Shown piece after piece: positions 1 through 8,935 of a stretch of DNA of 64,000 nt (its first letter is position 1; every line of letters starts with the position of its first letter). The notes beneath the pieces were generated by a model, which did not search any database, had not been told where the DNA came from, and saw nothing but the letters and a program-made list of their open reading frames with translations. Made by a program: the position numbers and the translations under genes. Origin of the DNA: Gorsachius magnificus (taxonomy: Eukaryota; Chordata; Aves; Pelecaniformes; Ardeidae); assembly GCA_034008185.1 (NCBI GenBank), contig CM067106.1:124001-188000 (forward strand), read 5' to 3'.

Positions 1-109
1 CCACCTTCCCCCCTCCAGGTTTATTCCTGACCATGACGTGATAGGGGATGGAATGTCCCTCTGGTGGGCAGGGACCTGGGAGGGGACACAGCTGGACAGC
101 GGAGCCCAA

Positions 110-298
110 CTGACCCTTTTGCCCCGCTTGCACACACGGCTTTTGCTTTACCTCTCAAACTGTCTCCATCTTGACCCACGGATTTTATCACCTTTACTCT
201 CCTGATTCCCCCCATCCCGCTGCAGGGGAGGGAGCGAGCGGCTGCGCAGGGCTCGGTGGCCAGCTGGGGTTCAACCACGACAAGCCCCAGCCATGGCC
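110..298 (+). mobile_element. 3' part of an avian ERV-type LTR
   Basis: Resembles the ends of the LTRs at 8530-8935 and 11533-12142: 'gcttgcacacacggcttttgctttacct', 'aaactgtctccatc', then 'gagcgagcggctg' and a terminal 'ggttcaaccacgaca'. No coding sequence remains. Confidence 0.6.
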
Positions 299-847
299 CA
301 GCCCCTGCCAGCTACCAGCAAACCCCACAGACGTGGAGGCAGCACAAGGGCTCCTCCCATGCCCGGACCCAGCACCTGCCCCACCACAACCGCCCGCACA
401 CCCCGGGACTCGCTCCGGCAATGGCGAGCTCCGATTCCACTGCCCACTGCTGGGCTGGGAATCCTCTCCAAGGACCTCACAAGGTCACAGGAACATCAAG
501 GGCATTGCCAGTGGGGGACAAGAGGCTGTCCCTCATGACACGGGCAGTCCCGGCCACACCGGGGAGGAGAGGAAAGCTTAGGGCATCGGGTCCAGCTTAG
601 GCGAGTCCTAACTCTCAGGCAAAGCCCAGGGGGGTTGAATGCAGGCTCCCAGCCACACCTTCCCCTTGCGCCATCCCACAGCCCCTGCAGACCTTTGGGC
701 CTCCTCCTCCTCCTCCCAGCCACTGGGCTCCCTGGTGCTTGCTGGGCTCCCTCTGGCTTGCTGGGGTCAGCAGGAGTCCTTCTGCAGCCCCGGCACCCAG
801 GGCTGCTTGCACGGGGTGGGGAGGGGGCGTTAGGGGAAGGGACTCAC

Positions 848-890
848 CGTTGTCTTCATCAGCTGCCCAGGGCTGCAACAGCTTTGCTGC
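848..890 (-). other. First exon copy driven by the left promoter
   Basis: Reverse-strand copy of the GBP first exon (CAGCTGATGAAGACAACG) with an intact donor GTGAGT at 842-847. Downstream exons are not in the window. Confidence 0.45.
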
Positions 891-985
891 AGCCGGGTCC
901 TGTGCCCGCTTTTATGCTGTGCCCTTGGCCGGCCTTGCCCTCCTATTCCCGGAAACCAGAGCGAAAGTGAAAGTCTTCTTTCTCT
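886..985 (-). promoter_or_regulatory. Second copy of the interferon-type promoter, pointing left
   Basis: Left-arm copy of the same promoter in the opposite orientation. It has a canonical ISRE core GAAAGTGAAA at 963-972 and a TATA-like GCATAAAAGC (reverse strand) at 908-917. It faces the left edge, so the gene it would drive, perhaps a second GBP, lies outside the window. Confidence 0.6.
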
Positions 986-1329
986 GTCACTGCAGGGCTG
1001 AGAGGGAAAGAAGAGGCGTCCCTGGGCTTGTGCAATCCCCCTTCAGCAGTAGCCAGACCCTGTCTGTGTTATCAACGCCCCCCCAACACCAGCATGGGCT
1101 TGCAGTGGCGAAAGTTAACTCCGTCCCAGCCGTGCGGGCTGTGCTGCGCTTCCCCCTTCCCTCTTGGATCCACCAAGGGGGTCCCTCACTACCCCGTCCC
1201 TGCTGCCCCAACATGAGCCCCCTGTCACCACTCCCTCCCAAGGGCTACCCATCCCCCTGGGGCAGATGAAAGTGAAACAAAACCCAACACTCCTTACAGT
1301 CTAGGCCTAGGTGGTGGTGGTGCCTAGGT

Positions 1330-2490
1330 GCCTAGGTGCCTAGGCCAGGGTGGATCCACAGGGCCAAGGCCGTGGTGGGTCCACAGGGCCAAGGCCAGGC
1401 TGGATCTATTGGGCCCAGGAAGGATTAGATGCATGGGGGCAAAGGCAAGGCTGTATCCATGGGCACTGGAGATGCTTGATCCATGGGGCCCAGTCCAGGC
1501 TGGATCCTCGGGGCCCAGGACAGGCTTTATCCACGGGGCCCAGGCCCAGCTGGATCCATGGGGCCCAGGCCAGGCTGGATCCACGGGGTCAGTCTAGGCT
1601 GGATCCATGGGCCCAGGCCAGGCTGGATCCATGGGGCCTAGGCCAGGGTGGATCCACAGGGCCCAAGCCAGGCTGGATCCACGGGCCAAGGCCAGGCTGG
1701 ATCCATGGGCCCTGGTCAGGATGGATCCACGTGCCCAGGCCAGGCTGGATCCATGTGCCCAGGCCAGGCTGGATCCATGGGATTTGGAATCAAGCAATGA
1801 TTGATCCCCAGGCCGGGTGGGTTGGCAAAGGCAAGGCTGGATCCACGGGCACTGGCCAGGCTGGGGCCCAGGCCAGCTGGATCCACGGGGCCAGTGGCCA
1901 GGTTGTATCCACGGCCCGGCAGTCTAGGTTGGATCCACGGGCCCAGACAAGGCTGGATCCACGGGGCCCAGGCAAGGCTGGATCCACAGGGCCCAGGCAA
2001 GGTTGGATCCACAGGAAGGCCGGCGGATCCATGTAAAGGCCAGGCTGGATGCATGGGAACTGGCCAGGTTGGATCTGCGAGACCTGGCCACGCTGGATCT
2101 GCAGGACCTGTCCAGGCTGGATCAGGCCGGCCAGGCTGCATCCACAGGGCTCGGCTAGGCTTGACCATGGGCCCTGGCTACACTGGATCCACGGGGCCCA
2201 TGTGAGGTTGGATCCACCAGACCTGGCCAGGCTGGATCTATGGGGCTCAGGGAACCCCAGGCTTCATGGGCCCTTCAGGTGGATCCATGGGGCTCAGGCC
2301 AGGCTGGATCCACAGTGACAGGCCAGGCTGGATCCATGGGTCCTGGCCAGGCTGGATTCACGGGCCCAGGCCAGGCTGGATTCATGAGCCCAGGCCAGGC
2401 TGGGTCAATGGGGCCTGGCCACGCTATATCCACAGGGTCCAGTCCAGGCTGGATCATGGGCTGACGCCAGGCTGGATCCATTGTCCCAGA
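1330..2490. repeat. 25-bp minisatellite with BamHI-type core
   Basis: About 45 imperfect copies of GGATCCATGGGGCCCAGGCC AGGCT (24-26 bases). Long open frames on both strands here are by-products of the repeat. Confidence 0.9.
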
Positions 2491-2584
2491 CTAATTGTTC
2501 AGCATTCAACAAGGCTGAGGGCCAGGTTCTGCCCTGGGGTCAGAACAACCCCAAGCAATGCTACAGGCATGGGGATGAGGGGAT

Positions 2585-3060
2585 GAAAGCTCCCCCGAGG
2601 AAAAGAAGCTGGGGGTGTTGGTCAACAGGTGGTTGAATATGAGCCAGCAGGGTGCCCAGGTGGCCAAGAGGGCCAGTGGCATCCTGTTGTATCAGGAGCG
2701 GTGTGGCCAGCAGGAACAGGGCAGTGACCGTGCCCCTGTCCTGGGCACTGGGGAGGCTGCCCCTCAAATGCTGGAGTCAGGGTTGGGCCCCTCACTCTGA
2801 GAAGGACATGGAGGGGCTGGAGCATGTCCAGAGAAGGGCAACGGATCTGGGGAGGGGTCTGGAGGCCCAGGCTGCTGGGGGAGCTGGGAGTGTTCGCTTG
2901 GAGCAGGGGGGGCTGAGGGAGCCCTTCTGGCTGCCCCCGGAAGGGGCGTGGGACAAGGGGAAACAGACTCAAGTTGTGCCAGGTCAGGGTTAGGTTGGAC
3001 ATTGGGAACAATTCCTTCCCCGAAAGGGCTGTCAGGTGCTGGACAATATCCCCCCCCATA
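2585..3060 (+). mobile_element. CR1 LINE fragment
   Basis: Degenerate copy of the CR1 ORF2 end and 3' region: 'tgagccagcagggtgcccaggtggccaag', 'ctggagcatgtccagagaagggcaac', 'ttccttccccgaaagggctgtc'. It ends next to the GBP relic. Confidence 0.8.
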
Positions 3061-3079
3061 TGCTTTGGCACCACAGGGG

Positions 3080-3490
3080 TTATAAAGGAAATCATGATTT
3101 CAAATGTATCAAAAATCTTTCAAACACCAAGTTAATCAGGACACTGGCCATTAGGTTGATCCAGGGTGATGCCACTTTCCTTCTCCAGCCTATGGATTAC
3201 ACCCTGCATGTGGCCGTCTTATTTAGGGAAACCTTCCTGGAGCAACGCTCTCTCCTCCTGTGAAGTCAGGTTGGCAGCAAGGGCACGGTGCATGCGGGGA
3301 GAGGGGCCCAGAGCCAAGTAGCGATGGAAGGGACCCAGCTGGGACCTCTTTGCCACCCCTGCCTGCCAGCCACACCTTGGCACCTGCGCTCTCCCCCTTG
3401 GTACCTGGGATTTATGGCTGATCAGCTTCTCGTGCTCCTCCTGCTGTCTCTCCAAGCAATCCTCCAGAAGCCCCAGTCCCAGGGCACTTG
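3080..3490 (-). pseudogene. Relic of a GBP 3' end, opposite strand
   Basis: Two exon remnants match the last two exons of the GBP-like gene. 3405 to about 3475 encodes EDCLERQQEEHEKLISHKSQ with an intact donor. About 3080-3257 encodes EERALLQEGFPK, then a TAA at 3219-3221. Beyond that stop, similarity continues at DNA level (ATGCAGGGTGTAATCCATAG). The intron between them is also recognisable. Upstream exons are missing, so this is a dead fragment. Confidence 0.8.
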
Positions 3491-4673
3491 GGGGGCTGCT
3501 ACTGGCCTCACATCAGCCACAGCCTGGGCCTCGATCAGAAGGACTGGGACCCCCCAGGATCCAGGCCAGGGACGGCAGCTTCTGAATGTCCCATCTTCCC
3601 TCTTCACTCAGGGACTCCTCCCGAGCTTCTTTTCCTTCCATCACTCACATGCTTAAATCCAGTGGGTGGCCTACATCTGAAGTCACCATAGGTCTGGGGG
3701 GTCCAGGAAGGTGGCATGCACCCACACCCGCCTTCACTGACTCTTCCAGGCCCGTTCTGTGCTTGTGCTGGGTAGAATCAAGGCCCTGAGGGCACTGGTA
3801 GGGCTTGCGGTGGTGCACACACCACCCCCCCACACCTCCCCACGCCCCAGCTGCTCTTTTCTCCTGCACCACTTCACCATTTCAGAAACTCATGTCCGGT
3901 CTTGGCCCTGGTGTAAAGAGGCGGACGATTGGGTGCCACTGTCCGTACCAGAAACACCTACGTGGATGAGGCAGGGAGCAAGAACGGGGACAATCAGTTA
4001 TCCCCTGAGAACCTTGGAACATGCCTTCTTGGAATCGTAGCCCAACTGGCACGGTACCATGGTTACTGGAATTGCAGTGATTCCCAACCGGGATTGTGGC
4101 GCAGACTCGAAATTTACTGACGTCTAAAGGCAAAAGAGGGGTTCTAGTGAGGCCCTTTTGAGCTCTCTGTGACCGCAGTGGGCTGCGACCAGCATCTCCT
4201 TCCGAGTGCGACGCCTCTTGGAGCCAGACAACTCTTCAGTTTGCTAAAATTGGAGGTCCAACCCCAAAGAACAATGGTGGAGCCTGACCTGAAACTCTTC
4301 ACTCCTTGAGGCTCAAACCTTGCCTGCTGAGAAACGCCAAGATCTTTGATGTGAGCATTGCACTGAACTGTGGACCGAGCCTGGGACTAAGATCAGACCT
4401 GGTCACACTGAGACTCCTCTCTGAAAAGGAGTTTGGAAATCAAGGGGGTCTGCTCGGACCCTGGTGGCTCAGCGGGAGGGTCCTCCTCATCCCCTGCAAA
4501 CTCTGTCTCCCTGTGAATCGTTCCAATGCAAGTGTCCCAAATCCAAGTTTGTAAAGCCAACACATTGGCATAGTCGGCAGGATCCTAAATCAGCATTCAC
4601 AACAGGGTGTTGTTTCAACTTCATCTGCTGCAGGGGGATTTCCGGAGCCAGGTGGGGCCTGGCTTATCCACCC
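3491..4673. other. Unassigned spacer with a possible LTR/primer-binding-site junction
   Basis: No gene recognised. At 4560-4585, '...aagccaacacattggcatagtcggcaggat' has the look of an LTR end (CA) followed by a TGG-starting tRNA primer-binding site, so about 4010-4585 could be an old retroviral LTR. No coding remnant follows. Confidence 0.25.
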
Positions 4674-4944
4674 CTGGGTAGCCCGAGGACAGGGTGGCGA
4701 AAGGGGGGTCATATTGGGGCAGTAGCAACGGGGCGGTGAAAGACTCCCTTGGTGGATCCAAGAGGGAAGGCGGATGCGCAGCACAGCCCGCACGGCTGGG
4801 ACGGAGTTAACTTTCGCCACTGCAAGCCCATGCTGGTGTTGGGGGGCTGTTGATAACACAGACAGGGTCTGGCTGCTGCTGAAGGGGGCTTGCACAAGCC
4901 CAGGGACGCCTCTTCCTTCCCTCTCAGCCCTGCAGTGACGGGGA

Positions 4945-5034
4945 AAGAAGACTTTCGCTTTCGCTCTGGTTTCTGGGAATAGGAGGGCAAGGCTGGCCAA
5001 GGGCACAGCATAAAAGCGGACACAGGACCCGGCT
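4945..5034 (+). promoter_or_regulatory. Interferon-type promoter of the GBP-like gene
   Basis: TTTCGCTTTC at 4953-4962 is a reverse-strand GAAANNGAAA, the core of an interferon-stimulated response element, with another GAAA at 4969-4972 in the same orientation. A TATA-like CATAAAAGC lies at 5009-5017, about 50 bases on. Spacing and content fit an interferon-inducible GBP promoter. Function is inferred from sequence only. Confidence 0.65.
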
Positions 5035-5077
5035 GCAGCAAAGCTGTTGCAGCCCTGGGCAGCTGATGAAGACAACG
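5035..5077 (+). other. First exon of the GBP-like gene
   Basis: Short exon following the TATA-like box by about 25 bases and ending ACAACG before the donor GTGAGT (5078-5083). It holds one ATG (5065) that reads ATG AAG ACA ACG. In GBP genes the first exon is usually non-coding, and the phase here does not fit the next exon, so this is probably 5' UTR. The start is estimated from the TATA position. Confidence 0.5.
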
Positions 5078-8070
5078 GTGAGTCCCTTCCCCTAACGCCC
5101 CCTCCCCACCCCGTGCAAGCAGCCCTGGGTGCCGGGGCTGCAGAAGGACTCCTGCTGACCCCAGCAAGCCACAGGGAGCCCAGCAAGCACCAGGGAGCCC
5201 AGTGGCTGGGACGAGGAGGAGAAGGCCCAAAGGTCTGCAGGGGCTGTGGGATGGCACAAGGGGAAGGTGTGGCTGGGAGCCTGCATTCAACCCCCCTGGG
5301 CTTTGCCTGAGAGTTAGGACTCGCCTAAGCTGGACCCGATGCCCTAAGCTTTCCTCTCCTCCCCGGTGTGGCCGGGACTGCCCGTGTCATGAGGGACAGC
5401 CTCTTGTCCCCCACTGGCAATGCCCTTGGTGTTCCTGTGACCTTGTGAGGTCCTTGGAGAGGATTCCCAGCCCAGCAGTGAGCAGTGGAATCGGAGCTCG
5501 CCATTGCCGGAGCGAGTCCCGGGGTGTGCGGGCGGTTGTGGTGGGGCAGGTGCTGGGTCCGTGCATGGGAGGAGCCCTTGTGCTGCCTCCACGTCTGTGG
5601 GGTTTGCTGGTAGCTGGCAGGGGCTGAGTGATGGCTGGGGCTTGTCGTGGTTGAACCCCAGCCGGCCACCGAGCCCCGCGCAGCCGCTTGCTCCCTCCCC
5701 CGCAGCAGGACGGGTGAGGCTGGTGAGGGAATGGTGCTGTGGTGCTGGAGAGGCCCAGCCCCAGCCCCAGCAGCATTTCCCTGCCGTTCCACAAGAGCCC
5801 AAGCCCCGTGAATTTGCTCCACGTCCTCTTGCCCTGCAGGGAGCAGCCCAGGGATCGCACGCTACAACCAGCTCCGGGAATGCATCCGCCAGTTCTTCCC
5901 GGCTCGCAAGTGCTTTGCTTTAGTGCCACCGGTCATCAGGAAGGAGCTGGCCCATGTGGAGGATCTTCAGGATGATGAGATCAGTCCCGAATTCCAGGAG
6001 CAGGTGGGGAAAATGTGCAGCTACATCTGGGAAAAGTCTGCACCTAAGACCGTCCCTGGTGGGCACAGCGTCACAGGGAAGGGTGAGTACGTCTGTCCAG
6101 AGGGTTGGCTGGCCACCAGCTCTTGGGCCTGTGCCTGGGGAAGGAGGAGCTGCCGAGTCAAAGGATGGCGGTGGGGAAAGGGGGAGCTTTTCTGCTGGCT
6201 GCTGTCCCTGCCTCTGGAGTTGGAGCTTCTGATGTTGTGGGCAGGCTGGGAAAGAGTTAGGAAAAGAAGTTTGGTCAGGCTCTGGCAGGGAGGCAGCAGG
6301 GCTATGGCAGGACCTGGGGCCAAAGGGGAGCTTGTGTTCTGTTCCGGCTCCAGATCTCTCATCCTTGGTCCTCTTTGGTAGTGCTTGGGCACCTGGCGGC
6401 GACCTACGTGGAGGCTATCCAGAGTGGGGCAGTGCCATGCCTGGAGAGTGCGGTGCTCGCCCTGGCAAAGATTGAGAACACAACGGCAGTGGAAGACGCT
6501 GTGACATTGTACCGGGATCTGATGGAGCAGCGGGCGAAGCTGCCAACGGAGACTGTTGGGGAGCTGCTGAATCTGCACTCCCAGTGTGAGCGGGAGGCAC
6601 TGGAGCTGTTCATGGCACGGGCATTCAAGGATGACATCTGCGAATTCCAGGCAGAGCTGATAGTAGGTGCTCCCCAGCGCAGCCAGGATCCCCCCAGGGA
6701 CACCATCGCCCCCTCAGCTTTGGGCAAATAGCACGAAGCCCATGGTCCCTGGCATGCTCTCTGCTCCGGTGCGCCTTGCTCCAGAGGTGGCCGTGGGTGC
6801 AGAATGCCCTCCCCATCTGTCACCTCCCAGTTGGGTACCCCCCCAGCCTGGAGACCCCCATGTCCATGTCAAGCTGCCTTGAGTTTTGCCTGGCATGAGA
6901 GCGGTGGATGCAGCTCTGCCTGGGCTGATGCCTTCCCTCTGCATCTTCCCCAACAGCGCCAGGTAGGGGCGGTCAAGGAGAAGTTCTTCAGGGACAACGA
7001 GCAGGCGTCCTGGGACAAGTGCAAGGCTGCTCTCAGGGATTTCTCCCAAGACATGGAGAGACAAATCCGTGAGGGTGTCTACAGCATGCCTGGCGGTTAC
7101 AAGCTGTTCAGAGGAGACCAGCAGGCAGTGGTGGAGAAATACCGGGAACTGCCTGGCAAGGGGGTGAAGGTAGGAAGGAGAGCAGGTCCCCTTCGAGGAC
7201 AAGGAGGCTCCACATCCCATTCCCCTTCCCCCAAGAAACCAGTTCTCCCCAGCTGCTCTTTCTCCTCCTGACTCCTCTTTTACCTGTGGTCCTACAGGCT
7301 GATGCTGTCCTACTGGAGTTCCTGCAAAGCCGGGAGGCTCTGGCCAAAAGCATCCTCAACACAGACCGCTCACTGACGGAGAAGGAGAGGGAGCTGAAAA
7401 GTACCTTGTGGGCTGGAGAAATGCCACTGCCTGTCGAGGGCCAAGCGGGAGGGAGGCGGACAGCAGTCCCCCTTGGGGGCTTGTGCGCCCAGCTCCTGCC
7501 CTTGCAACACCCCTGTTGCTCTGCCACCAGGTAAGCAAGAAGAGCACGAGAGAGCCGAGCAGGAGAGGGAGGTGCAGTGGAGGAAGGAGGCTGAAGAGAG
7601 GGAGAAGGTGCAGGACCAGTTACGCAGCAGAGACGAGCAGTTGCTTCGGCTGAGACAGAAGCTGGAGGATTGCTGTGAGAGGCAGCGGGAGGAGTACGAG
7701 AAGATGATCAGCCATAAATCCCAGGTACCAAGGGGGAGAGCACAGGTGCTAAGGTGTGTCTGGCAGACAGGAGTGTCAAAGTGGTCCCAGCTGAGTGCCT
7801 TCCATTGCTGCTTGGCTCTGGACCCTTGTCCCTGCATGCACTGTGCCGTTGCTTCCAACCTGACTGTCTTCACAGGAGGAGAGAGCGTTGCTCGAAGAAG
7901 GCTTCCCTGCGAAAGCCAGCCACATGCAGGGGGTGATCCATAGTCTGAAGAAGGAAAAACGCAGCTCCTGGGAGAAGGCCAAGCCCTGGATAGACCAAGG
8001 GGTCAATGCCTTGACTAAAATGGTGTTTCCAGTATTACTCCTTTTGAAAGCACTAAGAAAACCTTTATAA
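5035..8070 (+). CDS. GBP-like gene lacking the nucleotide-binding exons
   Basis: Guanylate-binding proteins are interferon-induced dynamin-like GTPases of cell-autonomous immunity (family knowledge). Six exons (5840-6082, 6382-6662, 6957-7169, 7298-7400, 7531-7724, 7876-8070) join without frame breaks into about 408 residues. These match the end of the G domain (IRQFFPARKCFALVPPV), the helical bundle (SPEFQEQVGKMCSYIW, LPTETVGELLNLH) and the GED-like coiled coil. The tail PVLLLLKALRKPL is hydrophobic with no CaaX box. The exons for the P-loop and switch regions (about 235 residues) are absent, with no gap in the sequence. A first exon with an ISRE and TATA lies at about 5035-5077. Joined directly to 5840 its ATG runs out of frame to a stop at 5923, so a product would start inside, for example at the Met at 6013 (about 351 residues). 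A truncated expressed gene or a decaying pseudogene are both possible. Confidence 0.85.
5629..5720 (-). mobile_element. End fragment of the same LTR type
   Basis: Reverse-strand copy of the terminal part of the LTR at 110-298, cut off inside the right arm of the inverted repeat. It suggests the duplication end lies in this element. Confidence 0.55.
5840..6082 (+). CDS. GBP-like exon: end of G domain and first helices
   Basis: Starts after CCCTGCAG with two bases of a split codon, so it expects a phase-1 upstream exon that is not present. Reads ...RYNQLRECIRQFFPARKCFA then VIRKELAHVEDLQDDEISPE, aligning with the G-domain/middle-domain border of GBP1. Donor GTGAGT; ends phase 1. Confidence 0.85.
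6382..6662 (+). CDS. GBP-like exon: helical bundle
   Basis: VLGHLAATYVEAIQSGAVPC LESAVLALAKIEN... LPTETVGELLNLHSQCEREA, the most conserved part of the GBP middle domain. Acceptor TTTGGTAG, donor GTAGGT. 281 bases, phase consistent. Confidence 0.9.
6957..7169 (+). CDS. GBP-like exon: helical bundle (continued)
   Basis: 71 codons, phase 0 at both ends: RQVGAVKEKFFRDNEQASWD ... GVYSMPGGYKLFRGD ... YRELPGKGVK. The SMPGGYKLF block matches the SKPGGYRLF signature of GBPs. Acceptor CAACAG, donor GTAGGA. Confidence 0.9.
7298..7400 (+). CDS. GBP-like exon: helix 11/12 region
   Basis: 34 codons plus one base: ADAVLLEFLQSREALAKSIL then TDRSLTEKERELK, matching the TDQTLTEKEKEIE segment of GBP1. Acceptor CCTACAG, donor GTACCT. 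Confidence 0.9.
7531..7724 (+). CDS. GBP-like exon: GED-like coiled coil
   Basis: Charged, Glu/Arg/Gln-rich helix (KQEEHERAEQEREVQWRKEA ... EDCCERQREEYEKMISHKSQ). Acceptor CCACCAG, donor GTACCA. Confidence 0.88.
7876..8070 (+). CDS. GBP-like last exon: C-terminus
   Basis: 64 codons plus TAA: EERALLEEGFPAKASHMQG ... and a hydrophobic end, VFPVLLLLKALRKPL. No CaaX prenylation motif. Such a tail could still bind membrane (inference). No AATAAA was seen shortly downstream. Confidence 0.85.
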   Translation, partial: EERALLEEGFPAKASHMQGVIHSLKKEKRSSWEKAKPWIDQGVNALTKMVFPVLLLLKALRKPL

Positions 8071-8529
8071 GCCCCGTGGTAACAAATCACGAGAGGGGTG
8101 CTGTGTAGCCCCCGTACAATGCTCTGGAATTGGGAAAACCCTTCCTGCAAGATGCTTGCCATGGGGGTGACCTCTATGGTCATTTTTACATGGGTATGTA
8201 GTGCTTTCATGCACGACTCCTCCAGGAGAAGATGTCCCCCTCTTCCCCCCTGCAGCACCAGGTCTCGACACGTTGGGGGCTGCGGCACAGAAATGCCGTA
8301 ATGCCAGCAGCCAGGTCTGGGAGCATTTTGCCATGTTCCGAACGTGTCATTGGGGCATCTAACCCACCTCTTCCAGAGACTTCCTCACCAGCACGGTGGT
8401 ACTGCTTGGGGCTGGGATCGAGTGAATGTCCTCCTGTGTTCTGGACCTGTGCCCAAAGCAGGCTTGGTGACACAGCCCTGCGTTGGCTGGGGCTCAAGAG
8501 CACCTGCACAGTGGAAAGAGGATTTCTGC

Positions 8530-8935
8530 TTTTCACCCCACAGCCAGCAGGCTGGGAGTGGGCAAGGAGCTGGGGGGGCACAGAGCTGGGCCAGCAGATC
8601 CAGGTGACAGTCCAGACCATGTGAGACCGTGCTCAAGCAATAGAGGCTGGGGGAAGAGGGAGGAAGGGGGGGACATCTGGAGCAATGGCGTTTGTCTGCC
8701 CAAGTCACTGCTACATGTGATGGAGCCCTGCTTTCCTGGAGACGGCTGAACACCCGCCTGCCCATGGCAAGCAGGGAACAAATTCCTTGCTTTGCTTTGC
8801 TTGCACACGCGGCTTTTCTTTTCCTCATAAACTGTCTTCAACTCAACCCACGCGTTGTCTCCCTTTGACCTTTACCCTTCCCTCCTCCATTCCCTAAGGT
8901 GTGTGGGGCTTTACTGCCTACTGGGGTCAGGCCAC
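8530..8935 (+). mobile_element. ERV-type LTR, 5' truncated
   Basis: Shares with the other LTRs here 'gagccctgctttcctggaga', 'ttgcttgcacacgcggctttt', 'aaactgtctt' and 'tcaacccacg'. No internal region. Confidence 0.6.

Larger units (their letters stand above)
222..1252. repeat. Left arm of a large inverted repeat
   Basis: Reverse complement of about 4674-5704, nearly identical by eye with scattered substitutions. It contains the promoter, first exon and part of the first intron. One end lies inside an LTR relic, the other at the shared GGGCTACCCA. Confidence 0.85.
4674..5704. repeat. Right arm of the large inverted repeat
   Basis: Pairs with about 222-1252; the spacer is about 3.4 kb. This arm leads into the GBP-like exons. 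Both arms keep the ISRE, TATA and splice donor. Confidence 0.85.

Noticed and set aside
1350..2036. A 228-codon open frame rich in GWIHG/LDP motifs
   Set aside because: It follows the 25-bp minisatellite; similar frames are open on both strands and no family matches.
3036..3263. A 75-codon plus-strand frame
   Set aside because: It is antisense to the GBP relic's last exon.
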